Part shown: positions 58,128-64,000 of the stretch, in pieces
How the letters are laid out: each line of letters opens with the position of its first letter
Position numbering within the stretch: the first letter of the stretch is position 1
Origin: Virgibacillus aidingensis
GTDB lineage: Bacteria; Bacillota; Bacilli; Bacillales; Amphibacillaceae
NCBI RefSeq assembly: GCF_010994035.1
Contig: NZ_WIXN01000010.1
Coordinates: forward strand, 62,001 to 126,000
DNA: 64,000 bases
Reading direction: 5' to 3'
Program-made: the position numbers and the translations under genes
The notes under the pieces: generated by a model
Databases searched by the model: none
What the model was told of the DNA's origin: nothing
Seen by the model: the letters and a program-made list of their open reading frames with translations, nothing else

Positions 58128-59627
58128 CCAGATACACCCCCGCTTTGGAGTAAAGCATCATAATGAGAAAGCCCTCTAGTTGCTGCAGGCATATCTGGTA
58201 GATTAATAGCCGGGTGTATCTCTTTATGTGTATGATCCTGCTTTATGATCGAGTAAAAACAATGCTTGATTTGATCTGTACTTGGATGTCCATGAGAAGA
58301 AGCCATCGTGAGAGCTTCATTGAGTAAAGAAAAGTCGTCATTCTTCAGAAGTTCTCCAAGTAGGCGTAAAACATCCTTCTGTTCTTCTTCTGTGCAGTTC
58401 TTTAAATAGTCCGTCCAAATAGCTGGAAATTGGTTATAGATACTAGAGTACTTGATAGCTCTTGGTCGTTTAGACAATAAATCCAGATAAAGGCTGCCAT
58501 ATCATGGATTTACGCCTTACGCCGTAGAGTCTGTCGTGTTTGGCAATTACTTCATGATCCTCATTTAAAATGGCAATTTCATTATAAGTAATACGAACCC
58601 TAACATTTTGCTGAGCATACCTTGGAGAAGTAGAATATTGCTTTTTATCTATGGTCACCAAACCGTATTTGTCAGACTTTAATTCTTCGTATCGGGCGCA
58701 TTCAAACCCCTTCTCAGGCAACATGATAAAACTATCAAAATCCTCTTCAAATAACTTCGATTGAAGTACCTTTTTATCGTAATGTACGCGGTCGCGATCG
58801 TTTTCTGCCATTTCCCATAATCTTTTATTGAAATGCTCTATATTTATAATCCTATTTTCGGGCAATAAAAAGTTATTTCTTACATACTTAACCATTGCTT
58901 CTACATGACCTTTTTCATTTCCTTTGCCTGGATTACAGAATTCATACTGAAAGCCAAAATGCAGTACAAAACGTTCAAATGTATCTGTTAGTTCACGCTC
59001 CCCTTTAGAAAATATTTTGTTTACTGCAGGAGATAAATTATCAAACCGTATCGTCTTCGGAACCCTTCCCATATGTTGAAACATGCGCTGTAATCCTTCT
59101 AGTAAGCATTCTGTGTTTTCCGAAGGAAAAACCTGAAAATAAAAGCTTTACTATGCGGAAAAGACATTACCAGATACGGTAAATCAATTGTTTCTGAATC
59201 ATATTTGAATGGGGTCGTCCCAAAGTCAACCTGGGCAGTACCTGGTATAGATTCAAGCGGTAATGCTGCTTCTGTCATTGACTCCTTTAGTTCTTTCTTT
59301 CTCTTCGATACATAATCACGTATCGTACGGTCTGAACCGGTAAAGCTATGGAAATCTCTTAACTGTTCATACATTTTTTTGGCTGTTCGCTGATACTTCT
59401 TTTTCTTCTTTAGATCCTTCTTTAATCCACTTATCTATGATGGGTTTAACCGGATCCATGACCCGCGCCTTACGCTTTTGTTTTCTCTTTCTTTTGAACT
59501 CTTCCTGATTGGCATATTTACTTACAGTACGGGGGTCAACTTCCATTCTTCTAGCCACATCGGCATAAGTTTCACCTTTTTGATTTACCTCATGTCTAAT
59601 ATAATCAATTTGTGCCACTGCTAACAT
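58124..59627 (-). pseudogene. istA: IstA transposase, broken by three frameshifts
   Basis: Four consecutive frame segments together make a complete IstA. 59627-59367 holds the N-terminal HTH (QKGETYADVARRMEVDPRTVSKY). 59374-59099 holds the start of the catalytic core (first Asp in PGTAQVDFGTTPF). 59084-58470 holds the second Asp (TIRFDNLSPAV) and the Glu (NEKGHVEAMVKYVRNNF). 58477-58124 is the C-terminus. Frames change near 59400 (an A/G-rich run), near 59125 (a run of T) and near 58487 (an extra T). The DDE residues survive, so the sequence decayed recently, or the shifts are homopolymer sequencing errors. Confidence 0.88.
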
Positions 59628-59716
59628 CTCCTAAATATCCTCCTGTCGAACGTTGTTGGTCCAACGAGGAGTTTAAAGTTATTTGGGGGAGTTGGCAAGT
59701 GGCGCATTTAATTTTA

Positions 59717-59955
59717 TAATTCCTCCATCAAATTAAAAAAATATTTTCTCAATTTGTTTAATATCTTTTTTGTTGTCCAACGTTTACCTGTAACTGCTAA
59801 ACTATAAAAGACCATTTCTGCTAGATAGGAATGGACACTTTTTTTGGGAGGCAGCATCTCTCAAATGCACCGCTGCGGCTGTTCCCCAATAAAAATTCGC
59901 CTCGTTACGCTATAATCATTTATATTGATTATATAAAATGGGGGAAAGAGAAAAG
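59717..59955. other. AT-rich spacer between two IS21 sequences
   Basis: About 240 bp between the IS21 end and the second istA remnant. It may contain the left end of the second element, but I cannot point to a repeat. No gene is seen. Confidence 0.3.
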
Positions 59956-60057
59956 GTGGAAATTCCAGAAATGTACATGAAAATCAAACAATTAAAAGAA
60001 CAAGGATTTAAGATACGACGAATTGCCAGTAAGCTGGGGATTTCAAGGACATTTTGA
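59956..60057 (+). pseudogene. Remnant of a second IS21 IstA (N-terminus only)
   Basis: GTG, preceded by GGGGGAAAGAG, opens a 33-codon frame reading VEIPEMYMKIKQLKEQGFKI and RRIASKLGISRTF before a stop. This is the N-terminal HTH of an IS21-type transposase different from the one beside it (compare KGETYADVARRMEVDPRTV). Nothing after the HTH is left, so it is a deletion remnant in the opposite orientation. Confidence 0.75.
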
Positions 60058-60097
60058 CGTGTGGAAAGAGTTGCTCCACGTTAGCTATTTGCCCTAT

Positions 60098-60580
60098 TTA
60101 AATGTCTCCCCTTGCCTCTTTTATTCTCTCTTCGATTTCTTTTATTGCTTCTTCATAGCTTTCTTCGCCAGCTATTTCTTTTATCTGATTCTTAGTTGAA
60201 TTAGAGACTTCATAATTATCGATAATAATTATTTTTCCATCATTAATTATATTACCATTGTCATCAAAAGAAATACTAACATGTGTATCAGAATCAAACT
60301 TAAAATCCGGGTTTAAAGCCTCAGGAATAAAAGATGAAGCCCCTCCTCCTTTAAGTTTAATATAGACGACATAGTATTTATTTTTCTCCCCTCCATGTTC
60401 TACACCAATTAAGGGAAACGAATCTAAAGTTGACCCTCCTTCCATGGCTGAATCACTTTGTAAGTTAGCAGAGTCATTATTTGGATTTTCACCCATGTTC
60501 TTTAGGGTAATAAATATACCTGAAGAAAATAAAATTAAAGTAAAAATAGTTATTAAAAACCATTTTCTTTTATTAGGCAA
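60098..60580 (-). CDS. Membrane-anchored or secreted protein of the bacteriocin cluster, unknown function
   Basis: 160 residues from TTG 60580, chosen because GGAGGTG lies about five bases upstream; the frame also reaches back to overlap the permease gene. The N-terminus KRKWFLITIFTLILFSSGIFI is an uncleaved anchor or signal. The rest is polar: an Asn/Ser/Gly-rich linker, a beta-rich middle (PLIGVEHGGEKNKYYVVYIKL, THVSISFDDNGNII) and an acidic helical tail (EESYEEAIKEIEERIKEARGD). I do not recognise the family. Being the last gene after the permease, it may serve immunity or export; this is inference from position. It is AT-rich like its neighbours. Confidence 0.55.
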   Translation of the reverse strand: MPNKRKWFLITIFTLILFSSGIFITLKNMGENPNNDSANLQSDSAMEGGSTLDSFPLIGVEHGGEKNKYYVVYIKLKGGGASSFIPEALNPDFKFDSDTHVSISFDDNGNIINDGKIIIIDNYEVSNSTKNQIKEIAGEESYEEAIKEIEERIKEARGDI

Positions 60581-60602
60581 AACGACACCTCCATTCTCAG
60601 TA

Positions 60603-62747
60603 TTATTTCTCAATTAAAACGTTTTTGATAATGCTATGTTCTTTTATTAATAAAAGAACAGTTATAAATATAAAGTCTAGTAACAATAGCCCTAGTGTTA
60701 CAATAGTAAGCAATAGCATATCGCTTGAAAAAGAGAAGCAAATCATAATTGATAAATACCAGAATGCAATTAAGAATAAATAAACGTGGATATGTTTTTC
60801 AAAAAAGTTATACCCAAATATCCATTGTAAAGCAAGTAATTGTTTGTTCATTTCAATATAAAACATTGCCGAGAAAAATAATAAAAGTATTGCTAACAAC
60901 ATAAATAAAATAGAATAGGAGATAATTATTTGAAATATATTTTGGTTAGTTTCTATTTTTTGTTCTACAATAGCATAAGCTACAGATACCGGTTCCCAAA
61001 TATTATCAAAATTATACTTATTTAAAATTGTTATTGTTTTCTCGAAAGGCGTATCGGCACTACTATTTTTTGTATAGTATCCATACCCTTTCGACATTGC
61101 AGTTGCCATTATGAACGGGTCGAACTTTGCATTTACAATAACTGCAATTGGATCAGTTATTTCATAATCATTTTCTTTCGAAAAATTTGTAGAAAAAGAA
61201 AAGTAAGACTGATTATCTTGCACATATACAAGATTAACCCCCAAATTTTCATTATTAGCAACAGATAAGATACCCTTATAATCGTTCTTTAAAGTCGATA
61301 CGATATCTTCTTGAAATTTAGTATATTTATCCGGAACTAAAACTGTAATTTCTTTATTAGTTGATTCTGGAACTTCTACCCTTTTATTATTAACATCATA
61401 TATAGGATTTAGAAGTAGGTAATTTCCGTTAATCTCAACTTTCTTGCCTTCCATACCCCACGGATTACTATTTAGATCTTCATTCCCCTCATGGTTTATG
61501 TAGTATAGAGATGGTGAAATATAAAAAGCCCCAAGGGATTCTAGTTCACTAAACAGTTGTATAAATTTATCTTGTTTCTCTTTATTATTATTTAGATCAA
61601 GCAAATCAGACTGAGAGATAACTCCTAAATACGAATAATCTTTTAATATTTCCCATTTTTCTTGTTGCTCAGTTGTACTCTTTAATTCTTGATAAACACT
61701 AACAGCTTGTTGCAAACCAAGAATTAGGAAAACTGTTAATATTAGTCGAACAGATAAATTAACGAAAAACAGTAATTTTACTGGCCTTTTATTTTTGATC
61801 ATTTGTGAAATATTAATTTGTTTAGTTCCTAACCAAGTTAGAAGGATAATTATGATGGATACAATCAAGGTAAAAATAATTTGATTAGACCAATATAATA
61901 TAAATGAGAAAAACTGTTGAAATTGATTATAAAAATATAGGTATATAATAAGCCCAACTGTGGTAACAACTAATGCATTTAGAATTAAAGCGATATATCT
62001 CCGCAATAAATAGACTCCTATATTTAAAGAATTATCACCGTGCATATATCGAATTGCTATCGTTTTATATTCTTTCACTATATCGTAAAACATTGCCAAG
62101 GTTATCAGCAGACACAATACAACTATTACAATATATATCATATCCTGATAAGGATATTCTGTAAATATAGATGGAGACTGTTCTTTTGATATATTTAATG
62201 AAAAACCATTCTTAGCCGCTATATCCCTAAAATTCTCTGCCTTTTCTTTGTCATCAATAGTATATATTCCTTTTATATCTTTTATTTGCTCTGCAGCGAT
62301 CATAGGACGAATTTCTATTGGATCAAAGCTATGGAAAATCTCTAACTGTCCTACCTGATTATCACTATTTGTTTGTTTTGTCGATAAAAAATCAGCTTTA
62401 TCACTATCTTGTCTTAAGTAACTACCTTTTTTTAAGCTCATTTCTTGAAAATATAATTCAGGGTCATATAAGGATACATAATATACTATTTTATCTTCAT
62501 TATCATCATTTTTTTCATATGATATTCTTTGTAAGTTTACCTCTGCTGCCATTGATACCTTGATTAATAAATTATAGTTTTCTGCTCTATCTAAATTCTC
62601 ATTTTCTTGTTCAATATCTATATTCCAAAGATTAGAGTTATTATGATAATTAAATGATTGGAATTGTGAAAACTCAAACTGTTTAATGGATAAAAAGCTT
62701 ACAATTACGAAGTTAATTATCAATAAGAGGTATATTAGTTTTTTCAT
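60603..62747 (-). CDS. Bacteriocin-associated integral membrane protein (lactococcin-972 cluster permease)
   Basis: 714 residues. A first membrane helix at 1-20 is followed by an extracellular domain of about 190 residues. Three helices lie near 205-310, another near 330-350, then a second large extracellular domain (about 355-600), and three or four helices end the protein (IFQIIISYSILFMLLAILLLFF, YLFLIAFWYLSIMICFSF, VTLGLLLLDFIFITVLLLI). This topology is that of the membrane protein found with lactococcin-972-type bacteriocins (DUF1430/TIGR01654 type) and recalls MacB/FtsX-like permeases. It would pair with the ABC ATPase encoded 12 bp upstream to export the bacteriocin or protect the producer. 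The gene is strikingly AT-rich. Confidence 0.82.
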   Translation of the reverse strand: MKKLIYLLLIINFVIVSFLSIKQFEFSQFQSFNYHNNSNLWNIDIEQENENLDRAENYNLLIKVSMAAEVNLQRISYEKNDDNEDKIVYYVSLYDPELYFQEMSLKKGSYLRQDSDKADFLSTKQTNSDNQVGQLEIFHSFDPIEIRPMIAAEQIKDIKGIYTIDDKEKAENFRDIAAKNGFSLNISKEQSPSIFTEYPYQDMIYIVIVVLCLLITLAMFYDIVKEYKTIAIRYMHGDNSLNIGVYLLRRYIALILNALVVTTVGLIIYLYFYNQFQQFFSFILYWSNQIIFTLIVSIIIILLTWLGTKQINISQMIKNKRPVKLLFFVNLSVRLILTVFLILGLQQAVSVYQELKSTTEQQEKWEILKDYSYLGVISQSDLLDLNNNKEKQDKFIQLFSELESLGAFYISPSLYYINHEGNEDLNSNPWGMEGKKVEINGNYLLLNPIYDVNNKRVEVPESTNKEITVLVPDKYTKFQEDIVSTLKNDYKGILSVANNENLGVNLVYVQDNQSYFSFSTNFSKENDYEITDPIAVIVNAKFDPFIMATAMSKGYGYYTKNSSADTPFEKTITILNKYNFDNIWEPVSVAYAIVEQKIETNQNIFQIIISYSILFMLLAILLLFFSAMFYIEMNKQLLALQWIFGYNFFEKHIHVYLFLIAFWYLSIMICFSFSSDMLLLTIVTLGLLLLDFIFITVLLLIKEHSIIKNVLIEK

Positions 62748-62759
62748 TTTTTATTCACC

Positions 62760-63386
62760 TTAATCAAGTTCTATAACTTTTGAAAAGTGAGGGGACAAAT
62801 CTTCATCATGAGTGACTATAATAATTGTCTTACCTTTTTCATGTAATTTCTTGAAAAGCGCTATTATGGTATTTCGATTTTCAATATCGAGTGAACCTGT
62901 TGGTTCATCGGCTAAAATTAGATCGGGGTCCTTTAGCAACAATCTAGCAATTGCAATACGCTGCTGCTCTCCTCCACTTAATGTATGTATTTTTTCTCGC
63001 TCATGCTTTTCAAGACCCACTTCATTTAATACTTTTTTTATCTTCACCTTTTTCTGATTCTTATTTATCCTCTTATGTTTAAGTGCAAGTTCTAGATTAT
63101 CTTTGACCGTTGCATTATCAATTAAAGCATAATTTTGAAAAATAAAGCCCAAATGATGTCTTAGTAAATATATTTTATCTTTTTTTTTGATGATACTTTT
63201 CCCCATTATTTTTATGATTCCAGAATCTGGTTTTTCTAATGTTCCAATCATATTTAACAGAGTGGATTTACCTTTGCCACTTTTTCCGATAATACCAACA
63301 TATTCCCCAGAATGTATATTTAAATTAAAATTCTCAAATATAATTTTATTATTGAATTTTTTTTTCATATCTTGTATTTCAATCAT
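62760..63386 (-). CDS. ABC transporter ATP-binding protein of the bacteriocin cluster
   Basis: 208 residues. Walker A GKSGKGKSTLLN, Q-loop FIFQNYALID, signature LSGGEQQRIAIARLL, Walker B PDLILADEPTGSLD and H-loop IIVTHDEDL are all intact. Its size and sequence style are those of MacB/LolD-like ATPases, including the group found with lactococcin 972. It should energise the adjacent permease. AAGGAGCAAG precedes the ATG. It follows the bacteriocin gene by 110 bp, where an imperfect GGGG...CCCC hairpin (63416-63438) may lower read-through and so make more precursor than transporter. Confidence 0.92.
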   Translation of the reverse strand: MIEIQDMKKKFNNKIIFENFNLNIHSGEYVGIIGKSGKGKSTLLNMIGTLEKPDSGIIKIMGKSIIKKKDKIYLLRHHLGFIFQNYALIDNATVKDNLELALKHKRINKNQKKVKIKKVLNEVGLEKHEREKIHTLSGGEQQRIAIARLLLKDPDLILADEPTGSLDIENRNTIIALFKKLHEKGKTIIIVTHDEDLSPHFSKVIELD

Positions 63387-63496
63387 AATCTTGCTCCTTA
63401 AATATTAGCGGGGAATTCATATAACAATATAAATCCCCCAATTCTAACATTAATTTAATAAAATTCTTCTGAACTGAGTATATCAGTTAACCTACA

Positions 63497-63778
63497 TTAA
63501 AGATCAAACTTATTGTAACTAACTCTGTATGGACTTGTATAATCTACATATAATTTTGCCCAGTATCTAGGTTGTGCGACTCCAGAATACCATGTTGTAC
63601 CACTTTTTGTGATAGTTACATAATGTCTGAAACTGTTATGAAGGTATTCGTTATAGTCTTGCATAGTTGATTTGTTATATCCATAATTCCATGTTGATGC
63701 GGCAGAGGCAGCAATTGGCATTACAGCTCCTATTGCTACCATTGTTGCTAACACAAATGCAATAGTTTTCTTTTTCAT
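63497..63778 (-). CDS. Lactococcin 972-family bacteriocin precursor
   Basis: 93 residues. A Sec signal peptide (KKKTIAFVLATMVAIGAVMPIAASA) is probably cut after A26, leaving about 67 residues that begin ASTWNYGYNKST. The W-x-YGY start, the central HNSFRHYVTITKSG, a YWAKLYVDY strand and the aromatic C-terminal YRVSYNKFDL follow the pattern of lactococcin 972, whose mature form is an unmodified protein that binds lipid II and blocks septum formation. There are no cysteines and no leader of the double-glycine type, so export is by Sec. AAGGAGGTG lies before the ATG. The downstream ABC pair supports the call. Target range is unknown. Confidence 0.85.
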   Translation of the reverse strand: MKKKTIAFVLATMVAIGAVMPIAASAASTWNYGYNKSTMQDYNEYLHNSFRHYVTITKSGTTWYSGVAQPRYWAKLYVDYTSPYRVSYNKFDL

Positions 63779-64000
63779 ATAAACACCTCCTTGTATTTTA
63801 GACTTAAGTAAAATTTAGTTAGGAGTTAAATACTAGGCTCTATTCAACTATCCATCCATCTATTAGCTTCCCTCCCTTAATATTTTGGTGTTTATCTTAG
63901 TTGAAACTTATCTTAATTATTGAGTCTAACAAAATGCATTGATCTAAGTGTGTACTTTTACATTACTTTGAATCTAATTAGTTATACCTACCCAAATATA
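63779..64000. other. Upstream region of the bacteriocin gene
   Basis: AT-rich, no gene. Two direct copies of TTATCTTA lie 17 bp apart (63892-63914), each followed by an AT-rich stretch; this could be a regulator site. The window ends here, so further upstream signals are not visible. Confidence 0.35.

Larger units (their letters stand above)
57327..59716 (-). mobile_element. IS21-family insertion sequence, transposase decayed
   Basis: The element has the istA-istB layout of IS21. Near its ends lie related repeats: 57327-57357 and 59670-59700 match at 24 of 31 positions in the same orientation (AGTTTAAAG...TTGGCAAGT). In addition 57377-57400 and 59694-59715 match as inverted repeats (GGCAAGTGGC..GCATTT..AATT). 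IS21 elements are known to have several terminal transposase-binding repeats. The exact outer ends and any target duplication could not be fixed by eye. Confidence 0.8.

Noticed and set aside
58124-58477. An independent 117-residue gene upstream of istB
   Set aside because: It is the C-terminal segment of IstA separated by a frameshift near 58487, in the same order and overlap as in intact IS21.

Overview
The window is chromosomal DNA from a spore-forming member of the Bacillaceae. The codon and motif style recalls Oceanobacillus, Virgibacillus or Lentibacillus, but the genus is an inference. Evidence: long runs of genes in the same order as the Bacillus subtilis yug/yui/yum/yut/yun region, sporulation genes (kapB, yutH, yutC, lytH, yunB), a sufCDSUB operon, uvrBA, strong AAGGAGG ribosome sites, and frequent TTG and GTG starts. 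No rRNA, tRNA or CRISPR array was seen.

Layout. (1) 1-7.5 kb, accessory and secreted: a cut-off serine hydrolase, an N-acyl-D-amino-acid deacylase, a TasA-like fibre protein and a gamma-glutamyltranspeptidase (GGT), all on the minus strand. The two enzymes are unrelated, yet both carry the same beta-sandwich module inside their catalytic domain and the same C-terminal helical FIMAH-like module. (2) 8.4-20.2 kb: M42 peptidase, a thioredoxin-like protein, the K+ channel yugO, yugI, pgi, an ECF sigma / membrane anti-sigma pair, patB, two small membrane genes, a Cu/Zn superoxide dismutase lipoprotein and kapB. (3) 20.4-24.3 kb: HEAT-like protein, HPr, deoD, a 52-bp tandem-repeat array, bioY with a BirA operator, yuiD. 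(4) 24.6-31.2 kb: yuiC, yuiB, NADH dehydrogenase yumB, yumC, a Crp/Fnr regulator, the A-type carrier yutM, dapF, the NifU-like yutI. (5) 31.3-46.3 kb: a 2-hydroxyacid dehydrogenase, yutH, yutG, yutF, a SufR-like regulator, yutE, an amidase, yutD, yutC, lytH, metS-metP, yunB, yunC, yunD, yunE. (6) 46.7-57 kb: sufCDSUB and uvrBA. (7) 57.3-64 kb, accessory: an IS21-family element with a frameshifted transposase, a remnant of a second one, then an AT-rich lactococcin-972-type bacteriocin cluster (precursor, ABC ATPase, large permease, unknown anchored protein).

How genes work together. The Suf operon, yutI, yutM and the SufR-like regulator form an Fe-S assembly neighbourhood. yutC, lytH, yunB, yutH and kapB serve sporulation. 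metS and metP form a two-subunit Na+-coupled amino-acid importer. The bacteriocin cluster encodes a Sec-type precursor with dedicated transport or self-protection. The 1-7.5 kb island looks like an extracellular system acting on gamma-glutamyl and D-amino-acid-containing material, possibly held near a TasA-type fibre; that role is inferred.

Intergenic DNA holds several families of short repeats with GGGAC/GTCCC or related inverted ends, besides many clear intrinsic terminators. Where a better-placed ribosome site favours an internal start, the shorter gene is given.
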